DNA of 64,000 bases from WYEN01 sp049976205. GTDB lineage: Archaea; Thermoproteota; Thermoprotei_A; Sulfolobales; AG1. The position numbers were made by a program, and so were the translations under genes. The DNA lies in contig JBMFIR010000002.1 of the NCBI GenBank assembly GCA_049976205.1, positions 1-64,000 on the forward strand. Reading direction: 5' to 3'. This document shows positions 49,037 to 58,295 of the stretch, piece by piece. Below the pieces are notes generated by a model. The model did not search any database. It worked only from the letters and a program-made list of their open reading frames with translations, and was not told the origin of the DNA. Each line of letters begins with the position of its first letter. The stretch's first letter is position 1.

Positions 49037-52000
49037 GTAGAGCCCCTCTTTAAATCCTCAAAATACTTATCTATTTCTTTCTCTAACTCATCTAATTTAT
49101 CTAATTCATCGTTTCTTACACTGAACCTAGCCTTTACTATACTGGTCACTAGCTTCTGTGTCTTCTCCCTAATAGTAGCCACGGGTACTCCAGAGTCTAC
49201 CAATTCCTTAGCATGTCTATAGTACTTAAGCAAAAGCTTTAGTAATTTAAATTGTTTCTGTGGTGAAGAGAAGGCATCTATAGGATCATATGCGTTCTGC
49301 CTCAAGAAACCATCTTTGATCATTCTTGCGATATCCATAATGAGTTTGTCCGGCTCAGGTAGATTCTCAACACCTATTAATCTCACGACTTCTTTCAACT
49401 CATTTTCCCTCAAAAGTATGCTTAGTGCCTCATCTCTTAACGCTCTCCACGAAGGATCTACCTCCTTACTCCACCAATCACTCACTAGATCTGTATATGC
49501 AGAGTAGCTAGTTACCCAATTAATTGCGGGGTAATGTCTGGAGTATGCCAATGAAGCATCTAGTGCCCAAAAGACTCTGATGAATCTTCTTGTGTGAGTA
49601 GTTACGGGTTCTGTGAAATCTCCTCCTGGTGGAGATACAGCACCTATAACAGTCACCGAACCGGTTCTCTCCGGATTACCCAAGGCTACCACTCTACCAG
49701 CTCTTTCGTAGAATTCTGCTAATCTACTCTGTAGATAGCTTGGGTATCCTTCTTCGGCAGGCATCTCCTCTAGTCTTCCAGCAATTTCTCTAAGAGCCTC
49801 TGCCCATCTACTTGTTGAGTCAGCTACTAGAAGTACGTCGTAGCCTATATCTCTATAGTATTCTCCTAAAGTGATCCCAACATAGATGCTGGCCTCTCTT
49901 GCTGATACAGGCATATTACTTGTATTAGCAATTAATATTGTTCTCTCCATCAGAGGTCTTCCACTCCAAGGATCTTTTGTCTCTGGGAATCTCTCTAATA
50001 CTTCAGTCATCTCATTGCCTCTCTCTCCGCAGCCAATGTATATAACTACTTTAGCATCACTCCACATAGCCAAGCTGTGCAGAGTTACGGTGTTATGGAA
50101 TATTGATGGAACATAGCCTCCTATAAAGTTATGTGTACTGGGAACAGTAACATCGTATACTACCCACTCACCGTATAGAAGCTCAACCTCCTCTACAGGA
50201 TCTACTGTTACTTTCTTGAAGATCTCAGCATATCTCTTTAGCAGCTCCTGCTTCTTCCGCAGAGTAGCTTTCTGTATAATAAGTGTCTGCACTCTATCTC
50301 CAGAGGCTGTAGCCTGTAGAGACGAGTCCAAGTAAATATCTAAGATCTCTGCAGGAATCACTAGATATTCACTCGGTATCATCTTAAGAATCTCGTCTCT
50401 CCTAGCTTTTATCTCGCTGAGAACCTCTCTATAAAGTGTATAAGGTCCCAAAAGATATCCTACATCAAATAATTCTTTCGTGAGAACCTCATCGTAGAAC
50501 TTAACTATATCGTGATTATCAGAGATTATAATAACATAGATCTTTTGCTCGTACCCTTTATCATTTCTATAAGAACCCTCAGCTATTATAAAGTTTCCTA
50601 TACCAATTCTATTGAGGAGATATGTTAATTTATCTCGTACATCCTTTGTATAAGAGAGAATGTACAACATGCCGTCTCTGTAGAGACCCATTACTCTGAA
50701 GTATCCTGCTAAGAAATATTTAATAGCACTCTCACTAGCTCTTAGCATTATATTAGGAATTCTTTTCTTCGTAAAGTACTCTGTCGCAAAGCCTGTTTTA
50801 AACAATATGTCTCTCAAGATTTTGGATTTAAGTTGTATAACTACAGAGTTTCTTCCTAAAGGATCTTTATGATATCTCCAGTAGATTGTTTTCTCGATAT
50901 CGCAGTCTCCAAAGACTCCTCTTAAAACGTCTTCGAGAAGTTCCTGATTTATATCATCTCTCGGAACATAAATTCTTATGTACTCTGAAGAGTAAAGCTT
51001 CCCATTACCCACCAACATTCCGAGTATATAGGCGAATGCGCCATCTATTTCTTTAGGAATCTTCATACATCTAGGGGACCATCTGTAGGAAACTACTCTT
51101 GGGTAAGGAGGCTTTAAACCAGCCATCTTAAATACTTTCTCAATGAGCCATAGAGGGGGATAAGCGATTCTATGGATCATGTTGTAGAGTCTTCTATCCT
51201 CTATACCTAGTTCCTGAGCTAAACCTCTTAATCCACCTCTATGTTTCTTTGCGAGTTTTCTTACTATTTTAATAAACTTCCTCTGGACCACGGGATCCTT
51301 TGATACTGCTTCGGGAACGTATTTGTAGAGGTTTATTCGAGCCTTTGTATTTATGTCAATTTTCCTCGGAACTACAAGCAAATCTCCTTTTCTTAAACTC
51401 GCTGCCGGGATCTCTACGAAACCTTTTTCAGGATCAAAAACTATTAATTTGTGTATTGGCGTAACCTCTATTACTCTACCTCTCTTAGTACGTATTCTTA
51501 TAATTTTATCAGTCTTTCCTCTATAGACATGACTTATAGGCATCTTAATAAATTCTTTCCCATTGAAACTATATACGTATATTGTTTTTGAACTAACTCC
51601 ATATACCTCTTCATCTAGCTTAAGATTAGGTTCTTCACCTTTTATCTTTTTGAAAATTTTCTCTATAGGAACAAGATCCCCGTTGGATAACATAACAGGT
51701 GTTCCGGGTAAGAGACATTTACCTGTTCCAAAAGCTCCTGGTATAGCTCCTGTTCCCCCTTTAGCCATTGGGAAGAATGTGTCAATAATTCTCATACCTG
51801 TTATGAGTGGTAGCACAGGATCAAGTTTTACTCTATAGGGTCTGGGGATTCTGACAGGCCATTTATTAAGCATCTTTATACTTATCTTGTCTCCGTCTCT
51901 TTCGATAAAGGCTATAGGCTCTTCAACTGTGTAATCTCCTTCTGGACTTAACTCTAATAATCTACCTCTTATATTAGGAGGCACAATGATGGGGTGTTTT

Positions 52001-52446
52001 ATAAGAGGTGTTTCATCTACGTATCCTAAAATATCTCCTGGATTAAGCTCGGCACCAGGTCTAAGTCCTTGGAGAGGTACGAAGCGATACTTTATGTCTC
52101 TAGGTATTGACGGGAGTTTTACACCTCTTCTCACAAATATTGATTTTGTTTTGTCAAGGATCTTTGATAGAGGTCTCTGAATACCGTCAAAGATCTGACC
52201 GATCAAGCCAGGTCCTAGCTCAGCTGATAAAGGGGCTCCCGTGGCGTAGACCGGATCTCCCGGTTTTATCCCTGAGGTTGTTTCGTATACTTGTATAAAA
52301 GATTTATCTCCAGAGATCCTTATTATCTCTCCTATAAGTCTTTCTTCACCAACTTCAACGACTTCGTACATCAAAGGAGAAGATATTCCTTCTGCAACTG
52401 CTAGACTTCCGCTAATTCTTAATATTTTACCTTTTCTCTCTATAAT
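49033..52446 (-). CDS. atpA: A-type ATPase catalytic subunit A, with intein
   Basis: Catalytic subunit. The protein carries a 542-residue intein in its P-loop; spliced, the extein reads GAFGTGKT and has about 595 residues, the family size. The N-terminal conserved barrel is ERKGKILRISGSLAVAEG, then MYEVVEVGEERLIGEI; GERGNEMTEVL and TSRWAEALREIAGRL follow in the C-extein. Upstream of MYEVV the frame has no ATG, GTG or TTG back to the atpE stop (52453-52455). ATT 52446 sits behind a GGGGGTTGAT ribosome site and is my best start; TTG 52374 would cut off about 24 conserved residues. A +1 frameshift from TTG 52456 or a base error are alternatives. Confidence 0.93.
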   Translation of the reverse strand: MIERKGKILRISGSLAVAEGISSPLMYEVVEVGEERLIGEIIRISGDKSFIQVYETTSGIKPGDPVYATGAPLSAELGPGLIGQIFDGIQRPLSKILDKTKSIFVRRGVKLPSIPRDIKYRFVPLQGLRPGAELNPGDILGYVDETPLIKHPIIVPPNIRGRLLELSPEGDYTVEEPIAFIERDGDKISIKMLNKWPVRIPRPYRVKLDPVLPLITGMRIIDTFFPMAKGGTGAIPGAFGTGKCLLPGTPVMLSNGDLVPIEKIFKKIKGEEPNLKLDEEVYGVSSKTIYVYSFNGKEFIKMPISHVYRGKTDKIIRIRTKRGRVIEVTPIHKLIVFDPEKGFVEIPAASLRKGDLLVVPRKIDINTKARINLYKYVPEAVSKDPVVQRKFIKIVRKLAKKHRGGLRGLAQELGIEDRRLYNMIHRIAYPPLWLIEKVFKMAGLKPPYPRVVSYRWSPRCMKIPKEIDGAFAYILGMLVGNGKLYSSEYIRIYVPRDDINQELLEDVLRGVFGDCDIEKTIYWRYHKDPLGRNSVVIQLKSKILRDILFKTGFATEYFTKKRIPNIMLRASESAIKYFLAGYFRVMGLYRDGMLYILSYTKDVRDKLTYLLNRIGIGNFIIAEGSYRNDKGYEQKIYVIIISDNHDIVKFYDEVLTKELFDVGYLLGPYTLYREVLSEIKARRDEILKMIPSEYLVIPAEILDIYLDSSLQATASGDRVQTLIIQKATLRKKQELLKRYAEIFKKVTVDPVEEVELLYGEWVVYDVTVPSTHNFIGGYVPSIFHNTVTLHSLAMWSDAKVVIYIGCGERGNEMTEVLERFPETKDPWSGRPLMERTILIANTSNMPVSAREASIYVGITLGEYYRDIGYDVLLVADSTSRWAEALREIAGRLEEMPAEEGYPSYLQSRLAEFYERAGRVVALGNPERTGSVTVIGAVSPPGGDFTEPVTTHTRRFIRVFWALDASLAYSRHYPAINWVTSYSAYTDLVSDWWSKEVDPSWRALRDEALSILLRENELKEVVRLIGVENLPEPDKLIMDIARMIKDGFLRQNAYDPIDAFSSPQKQFKLLKLLLKYYRHAKELVDSGVPVATIREKTQKLVTSIVKARFSVRNDELDKLDELEKEIDKYFEDLKRGST
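50092..51717 (-). mobile_element. intein in atpA (VMA-a site) with degraded LAGLIDADG endonuclease
   Basis: 542 residues from Cys1 (CLLPGTPVML) to His541-Asn542; the next extein residue is Thr, and the site is within the Walker A Lys/Thr, the known archaeal VMA-a point. Splicing blocks are intact: Cys1, Thr86-x2-His89 (TPIHK), His529 (STHNF), HN at the end. A helix-turn-helix-like stretch lies at about 148-200. Two LAGLIDADG-like motifs are at about 229-240 (ILGMLVGNGK) and 334-345 (FLAGYFRVMG); the catalytic Asp of each is replaced, Asn238 and Met343. Splicing should work; DNA cutting probably does not. Confidence 0.9.
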
Positions 52447-52452
52447 CTCTAA

Positions 52453-53088
52453 TCAACCCCCAAAAAGTGTCTTGCTAATAACTAACTTAAGCTCTTCTTC
52501 TAAGCTGTTTATTAAGGTATCAAGATCATATCTATACACAATATCTCTCGTCTCTGAATAAGCTATGAATCCTCCTTTTATTCTCTCATTTTTCTCAACA
52601 CTTAATTTCTTGTTTCCTAATTCATCAGTATCTTTAGTTAGCTCGCTAATGATATTTTTGATTAATTCTATTGTTCCAGGATCTGTTTCTATTATCACAT
52701 GTTCTGATTTAATATCTCTCAGTACTCTCTCAAGATTCTTTTTTAAAAACTTTCTATAAGCTGATTCGTTGCTGATCAAGAAATTAATGATTCTCTCTCT
52801 CGCTTCTTTGAATACTTCGTCTATGAGTTGATTTGCTTCTTTACTTAACCTATTTCTTTCTTCTATATCAAGTTTCGATCTATAACTCTCGAAAGAATAC
52901 TCTAAATTTCTAATATTATCCTCAAGTCTCTTCTCCTCCTCATGGAATATTTTCTCTATTCTTTCGTGAAGTAGTTTGTTGAGATCTCTCTTGTACTCGC
53001 TATAGATCTCATCTATTCTTTTAAGAGTTTTATTTATTACGTACTCAGCTAATTTAGTGGGATCCCCGAAAATCTCTACAGCGCACAA
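52453..53088 (-). CDS. atpE: A-type ATPase subunit E (peripheral stalk)
   Basis: 211 residues. A long helical N-terminal half (residues 10-110, IDEIYSEYKRDLNKLLHERI...) forms the stalk coiled coil with subunit H, and a globular C-terminal part (about 120-211, GGFIAYSETRDIVYRYDLDTLI) contacts the head, as in archaeal E subunits. Start ATG 53088; it is five bases downstream of atpF. Confidence 0.87.
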   Translation of the reverse strand: MCAVEIFGDPTKLAEYVINKTLKRIDEIYSEYKRDLNKLLHERIEKIFHEEEKRLEDNIRNLEYSFESYRSKLDIEERNRLSKEANQLIDEVFKEARERIINFLISNESAYRKFLKKNLERVLRDIKSEHVIIETDPGTIELIKNIISELTKDTDELGNKKLSVEKNERIKGGFIAYSETRDIVYRYDLDTLINSLEEELKLVISKTLFGG

Positions 53089-53093
53089 TTAGA

Positions 53094-53408
53094 TCACCCT
53101 ACACCTAAGGCTTTTCTTAGTAAACTAGACACGTCTATCTCCTCGGCCTTACTCCAACGCGTAGGTAAAATAGTTATTACAGGCCATCTCTTCGTTGCAG
53201 AGATCTTATCAATATAGTCCTTTAATAAGTCGCCCAGCTCCTTAGTTATGTAGATAATTGAGAATTCGCCTGATCCTATGTAGGTATCTAGTAATTTTCT
53301 GATCTTTGCAGGATCCCTGTCTTCGACGACTACTCCATCGATACCTAGTAAATTGAACATATTAACAGTATATTTATCGCCGATAACAAGTATCTTCTTT
53401 TTCTCCAA
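53094..53408 (-). CDS. atpF: A-type ATPase subunit F (central stalk)
   Basis: 104 residues of the CheY-like F fold: KILVIGDKYTVNMFNLLGI, then a helix and FSIIYITKELGDLLKDYIDKI, with TILPTRWSKAEEID near the end. It is the first gene of the F-E-A-B-D run and is divergent from atpI across about 80 bases. Confidence 0.88.
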   Translation of the reverse strand: MEKKKILVIGDKYTVNMFNLLGIDGVVVEDRDPAKIRKLLDTYIGSGEFSIIYITKELGDLLKDYIDKISATKRWPVITILPTRWSKAEEIDVSSLLRKALGVG

Positions 53409-53491
53409 ATAAACACCGTCTAATATATTTCATTATGAATAATTAAAAACTAATTAAAACTAAGTAGTTATGGGTTGTTTAGAGAGTGTTT

Positions 53492-55588
53492 ATGCCAGAG
53501 AAAATGAGTCTTCTTAGAGCTATAGTGCCTATCGAATATATTGAAGAAGCTATTATTGCACTTATTGAGAGTAGAGTTTTTCACGTAACCTCAAAAACAG
53601 GTAAAGGGTCTTTGGCGGATAGATCTAGGAGAAGTATGGTGTTAGTTGAGGAAGCTTTATCTAAATTGGATCAATATGCTAGAATAGCTGATGTAAAGAT
53701 ATCTAAAAGAGAAAGTAATAAAGTGGAGGTTAAACCTGACTCAGTTTCAATGTTTTTAGACGAGATCTTGGAGAAGAGCAGGATCATAGATCTAGAGTTC
53801 GAAGATTTACTAAGTAAGTATAGAGAGGCTGAAAATAAGATATCTGAATACGAAAATGTTCTGGGAATACTTGAACCCTTTAAAAGCTTGAACGTGGATC
53901 TTAGCTACTTGCAGAAAGGTGATCTTATTAAATTAAAGGTTTTCTCTATTTCACAAGACAAAATACTTACATTAAGGAGAGACTTAGAGAGTAAACTTAA
54001 GAACTACGTATTATTACATGAAGTGAGTGAAAGAGAAAATATATCTTGTATACTTTTATACTCATCTGATGAGGAATATGTTTTAAATGAAGTTTTGAGA
54101 GGTAATAAGGCCAGGATCTTTGAGTTACCTATAGATCTTCCCAAGAACTTGAGCGAAATTTTTGATATGATTAGAGAGAGATTAGAAGAGTATAGGAGAT
54201 ACTTACAAGAGTTGAGAGGAAAAGCCAAAGAGAAATTTGCTAGTATAAAGGACTTGTTTATTGAAACCTACAAGGGCTTAGTCTCTCTGAGAGATTTTCT
54301 TAGAATAAGTAGCCACAGCATCTTTACTTCATCTTATGCTTTTGTAGAAGGATTCGTTCCTTCAAAAATGAAGAGTGAAGTATCTAAAAGACTTATTGAG
54401 GAAACACGAGGAAACATATATATTGAATTAAAAGAAATAGGTCGCTTAGATAAGAGAGAAGAGGATCCTCCGACTTACTATAGAATACCAAGATTTTTAG
54501 AGCCCTTTAAGATGATTCCGGATCTTTATGGCACTCCAAGCTATAATGAGGTTGTGCCTATATATATTGTAGCGATTACATTCCCCATAATTTTTGGTTT
54601 AATGTTTCCTGATGTAGGTCACGGGCTAGCCATATTAATAGCGGGATACGTATTTTGGAAGATCCTTGGGAGAGAGAATAAAAGTCTCAGCGATCTAGGT
54701 CTCCTACTCATATATTTAGGAGCCTCATCAATAGTAACAGGGTTTTTATCAGGAGAATTTTTCGGACCAGCTACTCCAGTAGCTAAGTTTCTCGAGGAGT
54801 TATATAATGAGCACCATATTCACCCACCACTTAGTCTACCTATATATGATCATGAGGCAAATGTTATAGATGCGCTATACTTCTTTATACTACTCTCTAT
54901 AAGAGTTGCGACCATTACAATGTTTGTTAGTGCTTTACTAGGTGTGGTAAATGGTATTGTTAATAGGGAGTTAGATTATTTATTAGCACTAGCTTTACCC
55001 AGGTCCTTAATCTTTCTTAGTATACTAATTCCTGCTTTCGCCTCTAACAATACTGATATTGTGGGATCATATTACTATTATATAAGTCTAGGGCAACTGC
55101 TTAGCATTATAGAAGGTGCAGTGAGCTACTCAACACCAATCTATATAGAGGTTTCTAAATGGATGCTTAACATATCTCTTATATGGATCATATTTGGAGA
55201 AAGTATTATAGAAGTGATACACAGAGAATTAAGAGAGAGTGTGAGAAAGATTGGAGATGGATTTATGGAGATGTTTGATACAGTCATAATGGCTCTAGGT
55301 AATTCTATGAGTTATCTAAGGATCATGGGTATAGCTCTTGCCCATATTGCTGTTGTAGTATCTTTCTATGCTCCAGTGCTTAACTTGCTATATAGTCCTA
55401 GTATAGTGGAGCAGATATCGGCATGGATCATATATTCAATAGGGAATTTATTAGCGATGTCTCTTGAAGCTGTTATAGCATTCGCACATACTCTCAGGCT
55501 TCACCTCTATGAGATGTTTAGTAAGTTCTATAGAGGTCAAGGAAGATCTTATGAACCGATCGTGCCACTAAGCATAATTATTCAGTAA
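53492..55588 (+). CDS. atpI: A-type ATPase subunit I (membrane stator a)
   Basis: About 698 residues. The N-terminal half (to about 340) is soluble and coiled, as the stalk arm; the C-terminal half has about seven to eight membrane helices. Conserved parts: FGLMFPDVGHGLAILIAGY, SIVTGFLSGEFFG, then NSMSYLRIMGIALAHIAVV with the essential Arg near residue 607, and HTLRLHLYEMFSKFYRGQG at the end. Start ATG 53492 chosen over GTG 53486. It is the only ATPase gene on the plus strand, inserted between F and C. Confidence 0.93.
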   Translation: MPEKMSLLRAIVPIEYIEEAIIALIESRVFHVTSKTGKGSLADRSRRSMVLVEEALSKLDQYARIADVKISKRESNKVEVKPDSVSMFLDEILEKSRIIDLEFEDLLSKYREAENKISEYENVLGILEPFKSLNVDLSYLQKGDLIKLKVFSISQDKILTLRRDLESKLKNYVLLHEVSERENISCILLYSSDEEYVLNEVLRGNKARIFELPIDLPKNLSEIFDMIRERLEEYRRYLQELRGKAKEKFASIKDLFIETYKGLVSLRDFLRISSHSIFTSSYAFVEGFVPSKMKSEVSKRLIEETRGNIYIELKEIGRLDKREEDPPTYYRIPRFLEPFKMIPDLYGTPSYNEVVPIYIVAITFPIIFGLMFPDVGHGLAILIAGYVFWKILGRENKSLSDLGLLLIYLGASSIVTGFLSGEFFGPATPVAKFLEELYNEHHIHPPLSLPIYDHEANVIDALYFFILLSIRVATITMFVSALLGVVNGIVNRELDYLLALALPRSLIFLSILIPAFASNNTDIVGSYYYYISLGQLLSIIEGAVSYSTPIYIEVSKWMLNISLIWIIFGESIIEVIHRELRESVRKIGDGFMEMFDTVIMALGNSMSYLRIMGIALAHIAVVVSFYAPVLNLLYSPSIVEQISAWIIYSIGNLLAMSLEAVIAFAHTLRLHLYEMFSKFYRGQGRSYEPIVPLSIIIQ

Positions 55589-55629
55589 GAACCGTCTGAG
55601 GTAGCCGACAAATCTCTCTTCCTGGATCT

Positions 55630-56646
55630 TTATATAGATAGTGACCTTCTTATTTTCTCTGGAGATAACAAACCTATTTTACCCACAAGTATAGAGACTA
55701 GATCCTCTACATCAAGTCTCTTAATCAAATAGACAGCCCATAACTGAGAGTAAGTAAATGGATAAGAACTCATTACCACAACCCCATTTCTTCTAGCAAT
55801 TCTTCTTAGATATCCTCTTATTGATACTATACTATCAACTAAATCATGAGACATGAGAGTAGGAGGATAGAATCTTCTTAAAATAGCTAAGAGTCTAGTC
55901 TCATCAGAGTCTAACATATCACTCAAAACTTCTCTGGGGAAGCTACAAGAAAAGATTCGGGCCCTTGACAAGACACCCTCTATTTTATCTCTTAAACCTC
56001 TGTAAACAATTCTAGAAACAAAATTCAGTAGATACTGATCAATATCTGGGCAAACCATTGATCGAGTTTCGGGATACTCGTTAGTAATGTTATATAGAAG
56101 ATCCATTGTAGAGAGATCTAGAGAATATATGATTGCTAAATCACTGGAGATATTCTTAGTAAATTCTCTGAAGTAGTATTCAAATGTTGGAAGCTCTCTC
56201 TTAATGTGTTCAAGGATCCTAGGTAAAGTAAACTCTTCTCTGAAAATTTCCTCCATGAGTTCTCTCATATCTTGAGGTAGGGCTTCAGCAGTACCTCTTA
56301 ATCTCATAATCTCTTTAGACATTAACTCCCGTAGTATTACTGAATAAATCTTTGCTATAGAGATCCTTCTCATTGAATCAATAATTGACTTTATGTCTTC
56401 ACTTAATTTCTCGAGTGATTTAGCAAGATTATAGAGATAAGTATCTAGAGAGAGCTCAAAGTTTAGAATATCTCTCGGTGAAACACCCTTGACATATTGA
56501 TAATATGTTGTTTCTTTTAATATATCGAAGTAATCCTCGACAGAATTCGCTGAGAGAAGATCTTGAATGTTCTTCTCTGTTAAACAAGTGCTGTAAAGAA
56601 CTCTAAGTTTAGGTGCGAGATAAATAAGATCTAGTGATAAACTCAT
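55630..56646 (-). CDS. atpC: A-type ATPase subunit C (rotor cap)
   Basis: 338 residues. The AC39-type fold is all helical; RGTAEALPQDMRELMEE, YLLNFVSRIVYRGLRDKIEG and AVYLIKRLDVEDLVSILVGKIGLLSPEKIRRSL near the end are the best family marks. It links the central stalk to the c ring. It follows the atpH-like gene by about 30 bases and is convergent with atpI. Confidence 0.82.
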   Translation of the reverse strand: MSLSLDLIYLAPKLRVLYSTCLTEKNIQDLLSANSVEDYFDILKETTYYQYVKGVSPRDILNFELSLDTYLYNLAKSLEKLSEDIKSIIDSMRRISIAKIYSVILRELMSKEIMRLRGTAEALPQDMRELMEEIFREEFTLPRILEHIKRELPTFEYYFREFTKNISSDLAIIYSLDLSTMDLLYNITNEYPETRSMVCPDIDQYLLNFVSRIVYRGLRDKIEGVLSRARIFSCSFPREVLSDMLDSDETRLLAILRRFYPPTLMSHDLVDSIVSIRGYLRRIARRNGVVVMSSYPFTYSQLWAVYLIKRLDVEDLVSILVGKIGLLSPEKIRRSLSI

Positions 56647-56674
56647 GTCTAGATCCTCTTAAGATAAGTAAATT

Positions 56675-57013
56675 TTACTTTAACTCATAGATTTCCAAGA
56701 ATTTCTCTAGAGCTTTGTTAATGGCATCCTCTCTTCTACTAGTATAGATCTCTCTTAAATTCTCTAAAGCTCTCTTAAGTCTTTTTTCATGTTCTTCTTT
56801 TAACCTAATTGTTTTCTCGCTAATATTCTTCTTAGCTTCCTCTATTAGTTTATTGACCTCTGATCTGATCTCCTCCCGCAATCTCTCCGCTAATTTATTG
56901 ACTTCTGTCTCTAACTTCTCTCGATCTTTCATGGTCTCCTCTATTTTAGTCTCCAAAAATTTCTCTGTTTCTTCTAGTAAACTAAGGATCCTCATAACAT
57001 TATCTTGAGACAA
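56675..57013 (-). CDS. atpH: A-type ATPase subunit H/G (peripheral stalk coiled coil)
   Basis: 112 residues, almost one continuous charged helix (KDREKLETEVNKLAERLREE, RSEVNKLIEEAKKNISEKTI, EEHEKRLKRALENLREIYT), the shape of the archaeal H subunit that pairs with E. It lies directly before atpC. Start TTG 57013 or ATG 56995. Low complexity makes the family call depend on context. Confidence 0.72.
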   Translation of the reverse strand: MSQDNVMRILSLLEETEKFLETKIEETMKDREKLETEVNKLAERLREEIRSEVNKLIEEAKKNISEKTIRLKEEHEKRLKRALENLREIYTSRREDAINKALEKFLEIYELK

Positions 57014-57038
57014 TACTTATTCTCCAAATCTAAGTGTT

Positions 57039-57854
57039 TTACATATTTAAAATTTTTCTTGTGGAAACTATATAGCCTGTGTGTCCAATCATTCTCACTC
57101 TTGGTCTAATAGCATTTTTCTTAGTTTCATAGATTCTCTCTAGTATTTCCTCGATCTCTACAGCAATCCATTTAGTAGATGACGAAAGCTCATCAAATAA
57201 TTTAATGACCTGATTCATTGTGGGAAGGAAAAACACTACAGGAGCACCAGGTCTGAGAGCATTATACAGCACATCTAAAATTCTCCAAGGATCAGGAAGA
57301 TCTATTAATGCGGCATCGAGATCTTTCTCATCCACACCCTCACTAATATCCTTTATTTTTATCTCCACATATTTCTCAAGACCTAACAAAGAAATATTTC
57401 TCATAGCCATCTCAGCAAAATCCTCTCTGATCTCGTAACCATAGATTTTGCCTTCGGGAGCTACATATTTAGCTAAGAAAGCTGTTGAGACACCTGAGCC
57501 TACGCCAGCTTCAAGAATTCTTTTTCCTGGACCTATGTCCAGCTTAAGTATTATTCTCCCGATATCCTTAGGATATATCACTTGAGTAGGTCTCTTAAAT
57601 AACTTAAACACCATATCCTCAGTTGTAGGATTAAGAACATATGCCTTAACTCCCGAAGATAATGTGATCTTGGTTCCGTAGGCTACACCTAGTAGTTTCT
57701 CGTGATCTACGAAACCCTTATCACCAGAGAATCTGTATCCGGCTCTGACCCTAAATATATGTTTTCTCTTTTCATCAATATATAATAGGACATAATCATC
57801 TTCTTTAATCATATAAATGTTAGACGCATCAGTACTGGTGTCACTCTTCACCAT
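57039..57854 (-). CDS. trmI: tRNA (adenine-N1)-methyltransferase TrmI
   Basis: Makes m1A58 (and in some archaea m1A57) in tRNA, stabilising the elbow. 271 residues: an N-terminal beta domain (EDDYVLLYIDEKRKHIFRV), then QVIYPKDIGRIILKLDIGPG and the AdoMet motif ILEAGVGSGVSTAFLAKYV, YGYEIREDFAEMA, and DAALIDLPDPWRIL, the TrmI active loop. It is upstream of atpH on the same strand, 25 bases apart. Confidence 0.9.
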   Translation of the reverse strand: MVKSDTSTDASNIYMIKEDDYVLLYIDEKRKHIFRVRAGYRFSGDKGFVDHEKLLGVAYGTKITLSSGVKAYVLNPTTEDMVFKLFKRPTQVIYPKDIGRIILKLDIGPGKRILEAGVGSGVSTAFLAKYVAPEGKIYGYEIREDFAEMAMRNISLLGLEKYVEIKIKDISEGVDEKDLDAALIDLPDPWRILDVLYNALRPGAPVVFFLPTMNQVIKLFDELSSSTKWIAVEIEEILERIYETKKNAIRPRVRMIGHTGYIVSTRKILNM

Positions 57855-57889
57855 TCAGTACTACCAGCCTTCATCATATGAAAAATAAA

Positions 57890-58216
57890 TTACTTGGCGG
57901 CTGGAACATAGATCTTTATTCTTCTATTTCCGGAGTAAAGATGCAAGGAACCCTCTTCATTTAGGTATCTTAATAATTTACGGGCTAGAGTGTATGATAT
58001 ACCTAGCTTCTCCTTCACCTGATAAGGTGTTATATAATCAAGTGAGATTAATTCCTTCTTGGCTCTCGTTATAAGAGAGGCTTCTAGCTCAACAAGTGCT
58101 CTCCTAGTTGTTTTCTCCTCTTTCTTAGTGGTTTTAGCGGCTTTTTGTTCTTTCAATTGCTCTTTTAACTGTTTCTTCTCCATTGCTGATAAGGGTTTCT
58201 TTCCCTTGGTACCCAT
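57890..58216 (-). CDS. rps25e: 30S ribosomal protein S25e
   Basis: 108 residues with a Lys-rich N-terminal tail and the winged helix LEASLITRAKKELISLDYITPYQVKEKLGISYTLARKLLRYL in order, then GSLHLYSGNRRIKIYVP. S25e is limited to Crenarchaeota-like archaea and eukaryotes. It precedes trmI on the same strand and is divergent from ftsY. Confidence 0.94.
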   Translation of the reverse strand: MGTKGKKPLSAMEKKQLKEQLKEQKAAKTTKKEEKTTRRALVELEASLITRAKKELISLDYITPYQVKEKLGISYTLARKLLRYLNEEGSLHLYSGNRRIKIYVPAAK

Positions 58217-58295
58217 GGTGTCACCATATTCATAGAGATATAAGAAGGTTATAAAAAGATATTAGTTGCTCAAAAATAATATAGATCGAGTTCTG

